A stretch of DNA of 64,000 bases from an uncultured Lachnospiraceae bacterium (GTDB lineage Bacteria > Bacillota > Clostridia > Lachnospirales > Lachnospiraceae), in assembly GCA_902787715.1 (NCBI GenBank), contig CADAHQ010000002.1, positions 248,001 to 312,000 on the forward strand, given 5' to 3'. How positions within the stretch are numbered: the stretch's first letter is position 1; each line of letters begins with the position of its first letter. Below, one piece after another: positions 44,950-53,599 of this stretch. The translations under genes and the position numbers were made by a program. The notes beneath the pieces are model-generated. The model had not been told where the DNA came from. It made no database searches and saw nothing but the letters and a program-made list of their open reading frames with translations.

Positions 44950-46404
44950 ATGAGCGACACCAACCGTTACACAAGCCCCTTCTCGGAGAGATATGCCTCT
45001 CCGGAGATGCAGTACATTTTCAGCCAGGACAAGAAGTTCTCCACATGGAGAAAGCTTTGGATCGCGCTGGCGGAGACCGAGATGGAACTGGGCCTTTCCC
45101 AGGACGGAAAGCCCGTCATCACGCAGGAGATGATCGATGAGATGAAGAGTCACATCGACGACATCGATTACGCTGTGGCAAAGGAGCGCGAGAAGCTGGT
45201 GCGCCACGATGTCATGAGCCATGTGTACGCGTACGGACTGCAGTGCCCGAAGGCGGCCGGCATCATCCATCTGGGTGCTACGAGCTGTTATGTCGGCGAC
45301 AACACCGACATTATCGTCATGCGCGACGCCCTTACGCTTGTGCGCAAGAAGCTCGTGAACGTGATCGATAAGCTCGCGCAGTTCGCGGATAAGTATAAGA
45401 GCCTGCCGACGCTTGCGTTTACGCATTTTCAGCCGGCGCAGCCTACGACCGTGGGCAAGCGCGCGACGCTGTGGCTGCAGGAATTCTGCATGGACCTTGC
45501 GGACGTGGAGTATGTGATTTCCACGCTGAAGCTCCTTGGCTGCAAAGGCACCACCGGCACGCAGGCGTCGTTCAAGGAATTGTTCAATAACGATAAGGAA
45601 AAGCTTGACCAGCTCGATCCGAAGATCGCGGCGAAGATGGGATTTGACGGGTGCTATCCGGTGTCCGGCCAGACCTACTCCCGCAAGGTTGACACGAGAG
45701 TAATGAACGTTGTTGCGGGCATCGCGGCTTCGGCTCACAAGATGAGCAACGACATTCGCCTTCTGCAGCATTTGAAGGAAGTGGAGGAGCCCTTCGAGAA
45801 GAACCAGATCGGCTCGTCCGCCATGGCATACAAGAGAAATCCGATGCGCTCCGAGCGTATCGCTTCGCTGTCCCGCTACGTCATCATCGATGCGTTAAAT
45901 CCCGCCATCACTTCGGCGACGCAGTGGTTTGAGCGCACCCTCGACGACTCCGCCAACAAGCGTGTCGCAATCTCCGAAGGCTTCCTTGCCATCGACGGCA
46001 TCCTCGACCTTTGCTTAAACGTTGCGGACGGTCTTGTGGTTAACGAGAAGGTCATCGGGAAGCATCTCCGCAGCGAACTTCCGTTCATGGCTACGGAGAA
46101 TATCATGATGGATGCAGTGAAGCAGGGCGGCAACCGCCAGGAGTTGCATGAGGAGATCCGCAAGCTCTCCATGGAGGCCGGCGCTACCGTAAAGCAGAAG
46201 GGTCTGGAGAACAACCTTCTCGATTTGATTGCGGCGGACGATGTGTTCGACGTAACCCGCGAGGAGCTGGAGAGCTACATGGTTCCCGCGAATTACGTGG
46301 GCCGCTCCGCAGAGCAGACGGAGGCTTTCCTTGCAAATGTGGTTGCTCCGATTCTTGCGGCAAACCGCGAGGAGCTGGGCGTGAAGGCAGAGATAAATGT
46401 GTAA
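44950..46404 (+). CDS. purB: Adenylosuccinate lyase
   Basis: The 484-residue member of the fumarase/aspartase superfamily has HLGATSCYVGDNTDI (near residue 105), THFQPAQPTTVGKR, and the signature loop GSSAMAYKRNPMRSERI with the catalytic serine. It splits SAICAR to AICAR and fumarate and adenylosuccinate to AMP and fumarate, so it acts directly after both halves of the preceding protein. Its length is that of the longer, eukaryote-like PurB subgroup. The ATG follows CAGGAGAG. Confidence 0.96.
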   Translation: MSDTNRYTSPFSERYASPEMQYIFSQDKKFSTWRKLWIALAETEMELGLSQDGKPVITQEMIDEMKSHIDDIDYAVAKEREKLVRHDVMSHVYAYGLQCPKAAGIIHLGATSCYVGDNTDIIVMRDALTLVRKKLVNVIDKLAQFADKYKSLPTLAFTHFQPAQPTTVGKRATLWLQEFCMDLADVEYVISTLKLLGCKGTTGTQASFKELFNNDKEKLDQLDPKIAAKMGFDGCYPVSGQTYSRKVDTRVMNVVAGIAASAHKMSNDIRLLQHLKEVEEPFEKNQIGSSAMAYKRNPMRSERIASLSRYVIIDALNPAITSATQWFERTLDDSANKRVAISEGFLAIDGILDLCLNVADGLVVNEKVIGKHLRSELPFMATENIMMDAVKQGGNRQELHEEIRKLSMEAGATVKQKGLENNLLDLIAADDVFDVTREELESYMVPANYVGRSAEQTEAFLANVVAPILAANREELGVKAEINV

Positions 46405-46430
46405 ATAGAAAGTTGACAGCAAGCCCTGTA

Positions 46431-46491
46431 GATATGCATTGCGAGATGCCGTGAAAGCTTGCTTTCAAACAGGTAGCACGCGATGCATATC
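46431..46491. repeat. 61-nt imperfect palindrome in the guaA leader
   Basis: The outer arms GATATGCATTGCG (46431-46443) and CGCGATGCATATC (46479-46491) pair over 13 bp with one G-U. A TGCC/GGTA pair and an inner hairpin GAAAGC-TT-GCTTTC continue the structure. No T-run follows, so it is not a terminator. It ends 34 nt before guaA. Confidence 0.75.
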
Positions 46492-46525
46492 AAAGCGCAA
46501 ACAATACTAGTAAAGGACGAAAACA

Positions 46526-48094
46526 ATGGACAAAATCCTCGTTTTGGATTTCGGAGGACAGTACAATCAGCTCGTGGCAAGACGCGTGCGTGAGTGCAAC
46601 GTCTACTGTGAGATTGCATCCTACCGAACCGATCTTGAGAAGATTCGGGAGATGGATTTAAAGGGCATCATCTTGACCGGCGGCCCGAACAGTTGCTATG
46701 AGCCGGGCGCTCCCACGTATCGGAAGGAACTCTTCGAGCTCGGCATTCCGGTGCTCGGACTTTGCTACGGCGCGCAGTTGATGCAGCAGGTTTTGGGCGG
46801 CAAGGTAGAGCGCGCGTCGGTGCAGGAGTACGGCCGGACGGAGATTGAAACCGACACGGCTTCGCCGCTTTTTGCGGGGGTTCCGCAGAAGACCGTATGC
46901 TGGATGAGCCACTTCGACTACATCAGCAAAATGGCGCCGGACTTTACTTCCATCGCGCATTCGAAGGACTGCCCTGTGGCGGCCTGCGAGAACGCAGCGA
47001 AGAATCTCTACGGCATTCAGTTCCACCCCGAAGTGCTTCATACGCCCGAGGGTACGAAGATGATTTTCAACTTCGTGCGAAACATCTGCGGGTGCGACGG
47101 TTCGTGGCGGATGGATGCATTTGTCGAGACGGCAATCCGTGAGATCCGCGAGAAAGTCGGCGACGGAAGAGTACTGCTCGGCCTGTCCGGCGGCGTGGAT
47201 TCGTCGGTTGCGGCAGGACTTCTCGCCCGGGCCATCGGCAAGCAGCTCACCTGCGTTTTCGTTGACCACGGCCTTCTTCGCAAGAACGAGGGCGACGAGG
47301 TCGAGGCGGTGTTCGGCAAGGGCGGAAATTTTGACCTCAATTTCGTGCGCGTCAATGCGCAGCATCGCTTCTACGTCAAACTGGCCGGCGAGACCGAGCC
47401 GGAGCGGAAGCGCAAGATTATCGGCGAAGAATTCATCCGCGTGTTCGAGGAGGAAGCCCGCAAGATCGGCGAGGTGGATTTCCTTGCGCAGGGCACGATT
47501 TATCCGGATGTTGTGGAGTCCGGCTTAGGCGGCGAGTCCGCAGTGATTAAATCGCACCATAACGTGGGCGGTCTGCCGAGCTTCGTGAATTTCAAAGAAA
47601 TCATCGAGCCCCTTCGCAACCTCTTCAAGGACGAGGTTCGCAAGGCAGGCCTGGAGCTCGGAATCCCCGAGAAGCTCGTCATGCGGCAGCCGTTCCCGGG
47701 CCCGGGCCTCGGTATCCGCATCATCGGCGATGTGACCGAGGATAAGATCCGCATCGTACAGGACGCGGATTACATTTTTCGCGAGGAAGTGGACAAGGCG
47801 CTTGCCGAGTACGCATCGGCAAATGCAACCGTCGCTCCCTGGAAGCCCGACCAGTACTACGCGGCGCTTACGAACGTCCGCTCCGTCGGCGTCATGGGCG
47901 ATGAGCGCACCTACGACTACGCTGTGGCGCTTCGCGCGGTCCGTACCACCGACTTCATGACGGCGGATTCCGCACACGTTCCTTACGAGGTGCTGGATGT
48001 GGTTATGAACCGCATTATCAAGGAAGTCCGCGGAGTCAACCGCGTATTTTTCGACCTGACGAGCAAGCCGCCGGGAACGATAGAATTCGAATAA
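46526..48094 (+). CDS. guaA: GMP synthase (glutamine-hydrolysing)
   Basis: The 522-residue protein has the class I amidotransferase domain (nucleophile Cys in [12 protein letters not shown] near residue 84, GIQFHPEV with His and Glu), the ATP-pyrophosphatase domain ([15 protein letters not shown]) and the dimerisation domain ending [17 protein letters not shown]. It aminates XMP to GMP. It is 121 bp downstream of purB, with a long palindrome in the gap; a TTGACA at 46413 lacks a good -10, so a separate promoter is uncertain. Confidence 0.97.
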   Translation: MDKILVLDFGGQYNQLVARRVRECNVYCEIASYRTDLEKIREMDLKGIILTGGPNSCYEPGAPTYRKELFELGIPVLGLCYGAQLMQQVLGGKVERASVQEYGRTEIETDTASPLFAGVPQKTVCWMSHFDYISKMAPDFTSIAHSKDCPVAACENAAKNLYGIQFHPEVLHTPEGTKMIFNFVRNICGCDGSWRMDAFVETAIREIREKVGDGRVLLGLSGGVDSSVAAGLLARAIGKQLTCVFVDHGLLRKNEGDEVEAVFGKGGNFDLNFVRVNAQHRFYVKLAGETEPERKRKIIGEEFIRVFEEEARKIGEVDFLAQGTIYPDVVESGLGGESAVIKSHHNVGGLPSFVNFKEIIEPLRNLFKDEVRKAGLELGIPEKLVMRQPFPGPGLGIRIIGDVTEDKIRIVQDADYIFREEVDKALAEYASANATVAPWKPDQYYAALTNVRSVGVMGDERTYDYAVALRAVRTTDFMTADSAHVPYEVLDVVMNRIIKEVRGVNRVFFDLTSKPPGTIEFE

Positions 48095-48276
48095 TGTACA
48101 GATTCGCAGAAAGCCAGTATTTATGCGGGTTTGAGGCAGGTCAAAATCTTTCGTGACAATAAAATGACAATATAAAGTCCCAAATCTGCTCTGCAGAGGG
48201 ATGATACAAAACTTGTTCTCAGTTTACTGAGTGAACATTTTTGTCAGAAAGAAAAGGTTTAATACGGTAAAAAAAT

Positions 48277-48321
48277 ATAGCCATAGTGAATGTATCTAAT
48301 ACATTTGCTACGGCTATTTTT
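48277..48321 (+). terminator. Terminator after guaA
   Basis: ATAGCCATAGTGAATGTAT pairs with ATACATTTGCTACGGCTAT over about 18 bp with a few mismatches and is followed by TTTTTG. It is about 180 bp after guaA; the stretch between holds no gene. Confidence 0.8.
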
Positions 48322-48340
48322 GTTGTATCGAAGGTACAAA

Positions 48341-48542
48341 TAAACCACCTGCTATGCAGGTGTGTTCCCAGTGAGCTTCAGCTTCAAGGAAAAAACCTCC
48401 TGAGGTATAATAGTGCTGGTTCGCCAACCGCACAATAATAACCGAAGGAGGTTTTGCCCAAATGGACATGAGCAGTTTAGCACATACAACATGGGAATGG
48501 AACTTGACCGGATCGTTAAGAAGGCCTGATATAAAGACGTAA
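48341..48542 (+). mobile_element. IS200-type left end with a truncated tnpA
   Basis: The left end keeps a perfect hairpin CACCTGC-TAT-GCAGGTG (48346-48362) like the subterminal hairpins of IS200/IS605 elements. A leader palindrome follows (AAAACCTCC 48392-48400 with GGAGGTTTT 48447-48455, inner arms 48404-48443) that would hide the ribosome-binding site, as is known for IS200 tnpA. A frame starts at ATG 48462 with MDMSSLAHTTWEWN, close to the IS200 transposase N-terminus, but the match ends after about 13 codons and the frame stops at 48542. No right end is found, so it is a dead remnant. Confidence 0.72.
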
Positions 48543-48730
48543 GTAAGTTTATGACAGCCTTTGAAAAGTCCTGCAGGCTTCTTGAGGAATACAAGGCACA
48601 ACATCCGGGCGAGGAACTGCCGACAGAGAAAGAAAGCGTTCTCTCAAAACTGAAATCGTACCAGGCGGAAGCAAAGACTACGGCTCGAAAAGATCCGGAA
48701 AAGCAAAAGAAAAAAGAAACGGAACGATAA
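48491..48730 (+). pseudogene. Broken gene, probably from an integrative or conjugative element
   Basis: A frame of 79 codons reads MGMELDRIVKKA, a TGA stop at 48527, then YKDVSKFMTAFEKSCRLLEE and a charged tail (LSKLKSYQAEAKTTARKDPE). Natural-looking sequence on both sides of the stop suggests a TGG-to-TGA change or a fused fragment. The charged C-terminus resembles small accessory proteins of Clostridia conjugative elements, but the family is not certain. The frame overlaps the end of the truncated tnpA in another phase, so the junction of the two lies near 48480-48500. Confidence 0.5.
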
Positions 48731-48898
48731 GATTGATGGGCGGGTTCACCCGCCCAAGAGCCTGCATGAAAGCGGATTTTCATTGAAAACAAGTGCTATT
48801 TATGGTAGGATATATTATGGGTTTTTATGTGAAATGGAAGCTGATTGTAGTGCCAAATTGTCACCGCATTCCACAACATACAGAAGAGGAATATCATT

Positions 48899-50104
48899 AT
48901 GAGAAAAGCAACGACAGATAAAACGGGGCTTGTTACTTCGCAGGAGGTGAGCCTTGATAAAGAATATATTGAATGGCTGAATGAGTTAAAAATACGATTT
49001 CGAAGTGCTCAGATTAAAGCTGCCGTTAAAGTGAATTCGGAACAGCTACTTTTCAATTGGCTTCTTGGCAGAGATTTGGTAATCAGGAAAGCTGAGGAAA
49101 AGTGGGGAAGCGGAATTGTTAATCGGGTCAGTCTGGACCTCCAGGCAGAGTTCCCGAAAGCGAAAGGGTTTTCAGCGAGAAACCTTTGGTTTATGAAACA
49201 ATGGTACAGCTTTTATTCGGTAACTACTGAAGCGAAAGACTTTATTTCAAATATAGAAGAACAGATTAGCATAAATGGCTCAAAACTGAAGCAAGTTGCT
49301 TCAGAAATTCAGGAGTCAAAACTGAAGCAGGCTGATTCAGAATTAAGTTTTCCTCAAATGTTTGCTTTTGTACCATGGATGCATCATGTAATGATTATAC
49401 AGAAGGCTAAAAGCGTTGAGGAGGCCCTATTTTATATCCGAAAGACCATAGAGGGAAACCTTAGCCGAGATGCTTTGGATAATATAATCCGCGCTGATTT
49501 ATACCATACATCCGGAATGGCTGTTACCAATTTTGCTGAAGAACTGCCTGCCATTCAAGGAGATCTCGCGCAAGAGATATTGAAAAGCAACTACGATTTG
49601 GGATTTGTAAGTTTGCCGGAAAAATATGACGAGGAGGCGTTGGAGGATGTTTTGGAACAACGAATGACCCGCTTCCTTTTGGAACTTGGTGAGGGCTGGG
49701 CGTTTGTAGGTAGGCAAAGGGAAATCTTAATAGCTGGAAAGACGAGAAAGATTGATCTGCTGTTTTATCACATCTATCTGCGTTGCTATGTTGTTTTGGA
49801 ATTAAAGGTGAAACCATTTGATCCTGAGTTCGCGGGTAAACTCAACTTCTATGTGAATGCAGTTAACGATTTTGTAAAGAGGGATAGCGATAATCCCACA
49901 ATTGGGCTTTTAATCTGCAAGGATATGGATCGCACGGAGGTACAACTCGCATTTCAGGGAATAACCACGCCCATGGGAGTAGCAACATATGACAATGTGA
50001 AAATCAAGGAGATACAGGAGCACCTTCCCACAGCAGAGCAGATACAGCGGCAGATTGCTTTGGCAGAAGAAGAATACAAAATGCAGCTTGCTGTGAAAGA
50101 ATAG
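48899..50104 (+). CDS. YhcG/DUF1016-type PDDEXK nuclease-domain protein
   Basis: The 401-residue protein has the N-terminal DUF1016 helical domain (LLFNWLLGRDLVIRKAEEKWG; FSARNLWFMKQWY) and a C-terminal PDDEXK nuclease domain with D in RKIDLLFYH and ExK in VVLELKVKPFDPEFAGKLNFY. YhcG-like proteins are scattered, mobile and tied to restriction loci or defence, but their role is not settled. Residues about 127-150 hold a 12-residue duplication (SKLKQVASEIQE, SKLKQADSELSF). The gene is AT-richer than its neighbours and lies next to IS and element remnants, so it was probably acquired. A weak TTGAAA-N17-TAGGAT promoter lies about 90 bp upstream. Confidence 0.88.
   Translation: MRKATTDKTGLVTSQEVSLDKEYIEWLNELKIRFRSAQIKAAVKVNSEQLLFNWLLGRDLVIRKAEEKWGSGIVNRVSLDLQAEFPKAKGFSARNLWFMKQWYSFYSVTTEAKDFISNIEEQISINGSKLKQVASEIQESKLKQADSELSFPQMFAFVPWMHHVMIIQKAKSVEEALFYIRKTIEGNLSRDALDNIIRADLYHTSGMAVTNFAEELPAIQGDLAQEILKSNYDLGFVSLPEKYDEEALEDVLEQRMTRFLLELGEGWAFVGRQREILIAGKTRKIDLLFYHIYLRCYVVLELKVKPFDPEFAGKLNFYVNAVNDFVKRDSDNPTIGLLICKDMDRTEVQLAFQGITTPMGVATYDNVKIKEIQEHLPTAEQIQRQIALAEEEYKMQLAVKE
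49280..49351 (+). repeat. 36-bp in-frame duplication with a palindromic core inside the nuclease gene
   Basis: TCAAAACTGAAGCA begins at 49280 and 49316. The first copy contains the perfect 19-nt palindrome CTGAAGCAAGTTGCTTCAG; the second is degenerate. The period is 36 bp, so the reading frame is kept. Confidence 0.75.
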
Positions 50105-50226
50105 TAGATTATTGCATGGTACAACTTGAGGGGTACCGTCAGAGACAATCGGTGACTTAAGCGACCTGGGTCAAGCGGGCTATCTGACAGCGTAATAAAA
50201 GAGTGAAGGAACAGGAGTGTACGAAG

Positions 50227-51003
50227 ATGAGTGAAGAACAGAACGGAATAATCGGCAGCACAACGACACCGGGGAACCTGGATTGGATGGCGCAGGGGCA
50301 GGTCCCTTTCGCCGGTGCGCAGGCGCCGGGACAGCCCATGATGCAGGCGCCGAAGAAGAAAAAGAAGTTTCGTATCGGGACGTTGATTTGTATATTGCTT
50401 CCGCTGCTGGTGATCGGCGGGTCCCTGTTTTATTTCCTGGTTATCGTGCACACCCCGAAGTTTGAGATTGAAGGGTTTGAGTTTACAACGAAAACCAAGG
50501 TGAAGGATCTTCTGGAGAATGGGATTGTCCTCTGCAACTCCGCAGGGGAAATCAATTCCACGAACAAGACCATCTATCCGAAGACGATTCTTACTACGTA
50601 CTACAATCTCGGCGTAAAGACATCGGATAAGCTTGCCAACAAGTCCGGATTTGTCGTGCAAATTGCCAACTTTACGGGCAATTCGAAGCCGATGGAAGAG
50701 TGCATGATCTACTGCGTATGGTTCTATCCCGACAAGAAGAGCCCCAACGTAAAGATTCGGATTGACGGACAGGACTGGTCCAAAATGGCGCGGGATGAGA
50801 ATCTGAAGGATATGGTGATGGAGTCCGGAATGCCGTTTGAGGAAGCGGATGTGGCAGCGTTGGCGGCCGGGAAGACCGACAAGATTACCGCGCATAACCC
50901 GAGCTATGTGTTCCAGATTTACAAGAGCAAGGATTCGGAAGAGCTGACGCTTTGCATCAACCGCAATGTGAAGGTCAACAGCAGCACAACCACAAAGAAG
51001 TAA
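50227..51003 (+). CDS. Single-pass membrane protein of unknown family, paralogue A
   Basis: The 258-residue protein has a Gln/Pro/Ala-rich cytosolic N-terminus (residues 1-45), a KKKKKF stop-transfer stretch, one membrane helix (GTLICILLPLLVIGGSLFYFLVIV) and an extracellular domain of about 185 residues. That domain shares TTKTKVKDLLENGIVL, SKPMEECMIYCVWFYP and VKIRIDGQDWSKM with the next gene's product (TTKVKEIDKMGLVL, SKTKKVEDCSLYMIRYYP, VTVLVNGSDISKM), so the two are tandem paralogues. No catalytic site or known domain is recognised. The frame opens 24 bp earlier; the ATG at 50227 has AGGAG at 9 bp. Confidence 0.78.
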   Translation: MSEEQNGIIGSTTTPGNLDWMAQGQVPFAGAQAPGQPMMQAPKKKKKFRIGTLICILLPLLVIGGSLFYFLVIVHTPKFEIEGFEFTTKTKVKDLLENGIVLCNSAGEINSTNKTIYPKTILTTYYNLGVKTSDKLANKSGFVVQIANFTGNSKPMEECMIYCVWFYPDKKSPNVKIRIDGQDWSKMARDENLKDMVMESGMPFEEADVAALAAGKTDKITAHNPSYVFQIYKSKDSEELTLCINRNVKVNSSTTTKK

Positions 51004-51040
51004 GAAAAATGAAAGGCAAAGGAAAATCAGGAGAATGACT

Positions 51041-51844
51041 ATGGCGGAAGCGAATGAAAACAATACCGGCAATGTAACCGGCGGGGCTGAAAAACCGAAG
51101 ACCAACGTCCGATACATCCACGGGGTTCCGATTTATACAGAGCCGGAGACTTCCAATAGCGCTTCGGCAAAGGACGGCATCGCGAAGGACGGCGGAAGTT
51201 CGAACAATCCATTTGCCGAGATTCCTCACGGCGGCGTCAGCCGGAAGATGAAGAAGAGAACCATTGCCTTAATTGTCGCGATTCCGATTGTGGCTTTCCT
51301 TATTTACTGGTTCTTCATTCGCTTTGTACCGTCTGTGGAGGTCGACGGATGCAAGATTTTTCTGACGACCAAAGTGAAGGAAATCGACAAGATGGGGCTG
51401 GTCCTTATGGACTCCGACGGAAGCCGGATCGCGTTCGGAACGGAATTAAAGAGCGGCGATTTCTACGGGAACACCTTTGAAGTCTTCGTAAACGGAGACG
51501 GTGTCCTGAAGAAGACCGGCGTGTACGTGATGATTTTCAATGGGGACAGCAAAACAAAAAAGGTGGAGGACTGCAGTCTTTACATGATTCGGTACTACCC
51601 GAGAAATCAGGATTCCACCGTGACGGTGTTGGTCAACGGCAGCGATATTTCGAAGATGACGCAGCAGACCATGAAGGAAAACGTGAAGGCTGCAAAGATT
51701 CCGTTCAATGATTCGGAGATGAACGATCTGCTCCAGGGAAGGCGGAATATCCTGACCGGTCTGAACACCATGTATCGCTATGAACTGGAGTTTGTAAACG
51801 GTACGTTCCGGTTCGAGCTGCAGAGCAACGTGGCAAAGTATTAG
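51041..51844 (+). CDS. Single-pass membrane protein of unknown family, paralogue B
   Basis: The 267-residue protein has a hydrophilic N-terminus of about 70 residues (ENNTGNVTGGAEKP), a basic SRKMKKR, one membrane helix (TIALIVAIPIVAFLIYWFFI) and an extracellular domain homologous to that of paralogue A, with the same E-x-C and tyrosine spacing (VEDCSLYMIRYYP). The N-termini are unrelated. It follows A by 37 bp and is itself followed closely by an esterase-like gene. ATGs occur at 51035 and 51041; the second has the better distance from AGGAG. Confidence 0.78.
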   Translation: MAEANENNTGNVTGGAEKPKTNVRYIHGVPIYTEPETSNSASAKDGIAKDGGSSNNPFAEIPHGGVSRKMKKRTIALIVAIPIVAFLIYWFFIRFVPSVEVDGCKIFLTTKVKEIDKMGLVLMDSDGSRIAFGTELKSGDFYGNTFEVFVNGDGVLKKTGVYVMIFNGDSKTKKVEDCSLYMIRYYPRNQDSTVTVLVNGSDISKMTQQTMKENVKAAKIPFNDSEMNDLLQGRRNILTGLNTMYRYELEFVNGTFRFELQSNVAKY

Positions 51845-51884
51845 GATGTATCAAAACAGTATTGGAGAACAAGGGGGGGAAACT

Positions 51885-52787
51885 ATGGCTGAGAAACCTA
51901 CGCCGCCGTGGGCGGCAGAAATTCCGGAGGGCGCATTTATCTCAAGCGCTCCGACCTATCCGCTCGGGAGATACCTGGAGCGGTTCCACAAAGACTATTT
52001 TACCGCAAGCGACGGGACCAAACTGAAGTATTACTTCTTTGACCCTACGGAGTACGGGTGGCCTGCGAAGAAGGATTATCCGATTCTGATTTTCTTCCAC
52101 GGCACCAGCAATTCCTTCGTGGACGATGTGTGCGTCAACTACACCGGAGCGGAGATGTACGCTTCGGACGAATATCAGAAGGCCATGGGCGGCGCCTATA
52201 TCCTGGTGCCGGTGGCCAACGAGTACCGCGATGAGAACGGGCGCGTTCAGGGCTACTGGTCGGCGCCCTACATCGAATCCGCACACGAACTGGTAACTTC
52301 CGTGATCGCGACCCGCACAAACGGCGTCGGCACACGGTTTTCCTTCGGCAATTCCTCGGGAGCGCGCTTTGTGTTCCGCCTGGCGGACGCGCATCCGGAA
52401 GGATATGATGCGCTGATTCCCGTAGGTACCGCGGACATTTCTTCGGAAGAGCACATCGCGGAGTTTGCTGCGCGGGATATGTATCTTCTGTACTCGGAGT
52501 GCAAGCGGGATGAATTTTACAAGTTTGACGAGGATGTGGTGCCGAAGCTGCCGCGGCTTGCAGCGATGAAGCACTGCGTAATCTTCACGCCGGACTGGGT
52601 GTACAACGGGGACGGCGGAATTGCCTCGATCTTCGCCGGCGTTGAAATGGGACAGCACTGCCTGATGAATGCCGTGCAGTCGAACCTGATGTTCGATAAC
52701 GGAACACCGATGTATCCCGACGTTCTGCCAAACGGTGTGACCGGATGGATCGCCGCTGTGGTTGCCGAGCGGCGCGACATGAAATAG
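51885..52787 (+). CDS. Esterase-like alpha/beta hydrolase
   Basis: The 300-residue protein has an oxyanion-hole region PILIFFHGTSNSFVDD, the nucleophile elbow SFGNSSGARFVFRLAD (GxSxG as GNSSG), and a late His in VEMGQHCLMNAV. The layout resembles poly-hydroxybutyrate-depolymerase/feruloyl-esterase-like enzymes. There is no signal peptide, so it should be intracellular unless exported by another route. It follows paralogue B by 40 bp with AAGGGGGG before the ATG, and a terminator closes the three-gene unit. Confidence 0.8.
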   Translation: MAEKPTPPWAAEIPEGAFISSAPTYPLGRYLERFHKDYFTASDGTKLKYYFFDPTEYGWPAKKDYPILIFFHGTSNSFVDDVCVNYTGAEMYASDEYQKAMGGAYILVPVANEYRDENGRVQGYWSAPYIESAHELVTSVIATRTNGVGTRFSFGNSSGARFVFRLADAHPEGYDALIPVGTADISSEEHIAEFAARDMYLLYSECKRDEFYKFDEDVVPKLPRLAAMKHCVIFTPDWVYNGDGGIASIFAGVEMGQHCLMNAVQSNLMFDNGTPMYPDVLPNGVTGWIAAVVAERRDMK

Positions 52788-52814
52788 CGAAGAAACAATA
52801 TATGTAATACCAAG

Positions 52815-52844
52815 GCCCGGAGGAGCGCATCCCCCGGGCTTTTT
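52815..52844 (+). terminator. Terminator of the paralogue-esterase unit
   Basis: GCCCGG/CCGGGC with a 13-nt loop, followed by five T. Confidence 0.85.
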
Positions 52845-52886
52845 GCGCGGCAAATGCGCCTGCACCCGGGAGCAAAAAGAAAAAAC

Positions 52887-52915
52887 TTGCATTTTCCGCA
52901 GGAAAGAAGTATAAT
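52887..52915 (+). promoter_or_regulatory. Promoter of the XRE-glmS unit
   Basis: TTGCAT (52887-52892), a 17-bp spacer and a consensus TATAAT (52910-52915). The expected start of transcription is near 52922, just before the twin repeats. Confidence 0.82.
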
Positions 52916-52937
52916 ATATTACAACGAGAGTTTAAGG

Positions 52938-52971
52938 ATATATAACGAACGGTAAAAATATATAACGAACG
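52938..52971. promoter_or_regulatory. Twin operator-like repeats in the early transcribed region
   Basis: ATATATAACGAACG occurs twice, at 52938 and 52958, exactly 20 bp (two helical turns) apart. The second is part of the palindrome ATAACG-AA-CGTTAT. The position just after the start of transcription suits a roadblock repressor, perhaps the XRE protein encoded next. Confidence 0.65.
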
Positions 52972-53054
52972 TTATAATTCGAGCAACAAAAGAGAGGCTG
53001 TAGGCGAAGAGAGCGGGATTGTGCAGACTGCGGCGCAGGGAAAGGAGCAGCACC

Positions 53055-53576
53055 GTGACATACGAAGAGAAAATCGGCGGAAACATTCGGGAAGTGCGAT
53101 TACAGAAGCGGTATTCGCAGGAAAAGCTGGCCGGCTTGTGCGGCATTTCCAATACCACGCTTTCCGCGTATGAGAATTCGAAGAAGATTCCGAACCTCAC
53201 GACGGTGGCGAAGATTGCGAAAGCTCTCGGCGTGAACATCGAGCGGCTGTATTACGGCGATGAGGATTCTCTGGTCATCAATGAGCCGGATGAGGGCAAG
53301 CGCATCGTGAACGCCGTGTACATGCTTTGGAACATGGGCGTCATCACTTACTACGAAAGCTACACGGCGGGCGTGATGATTCACTACGATCAGAAGGATG
53401 CGGTTGGGACGATGCTTGTGCTCACGCGGTTCCAGGAGCAGATTCGGCGGCTGATCGGAACCCTTGACGAGTTCAAAATCCGGCGCAACACATACCCGGA
53501 TCCGGACCGGTATCTCGAGATGATTCTGGCGTCGGTTGCAGCGGAGATCAATGAGGCGATTCGAAGCGGGAAATAA
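53055..53576 (+). CDS. XRE-family transcriptional regulator
   Basis: The 173-residue protein starts at GTG after AAAGGAG. It has an XRE helix-turn-helix (residues about 8-62: IGGNIREVRLQKRYSQEKLA, GISNTTLSAYENSKKIPNLTTV) and a C-terminal helical domain of about 105 residues with no known ligand motif (VYMLWNMGVITYYESYTAG). It precedes glmS by 23 bp, so it may sense amino-sugar or cell-wall status; that is inference. Twin repeats near its promoter are candidate operators. Confidence 0.85.
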   Translation: MTYEEKIGGNIREVRLQKRYSQEKLAGLCGISNTTLSAYENSKKIPNLTTVAKIAKALGVNIERLYYGDEDSLVINEPDEGKRIVNAVYMLWNMGVITYYESYTAGVMIHYDQKDAVGTMLVLTRFQEQIRRLIGTLDEFKIRRNTYPDPDRYLEMILASVAAEINEAIRSGK

Positions 53577-53599
53577 GTATACTACAGAGGTAGAATAAC

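Noticed and set aside
53577-53599. glmS ribozyme
   Set aside because: Only 23 bp separate the XRE gene and glmS, far too short for the ribozyme.
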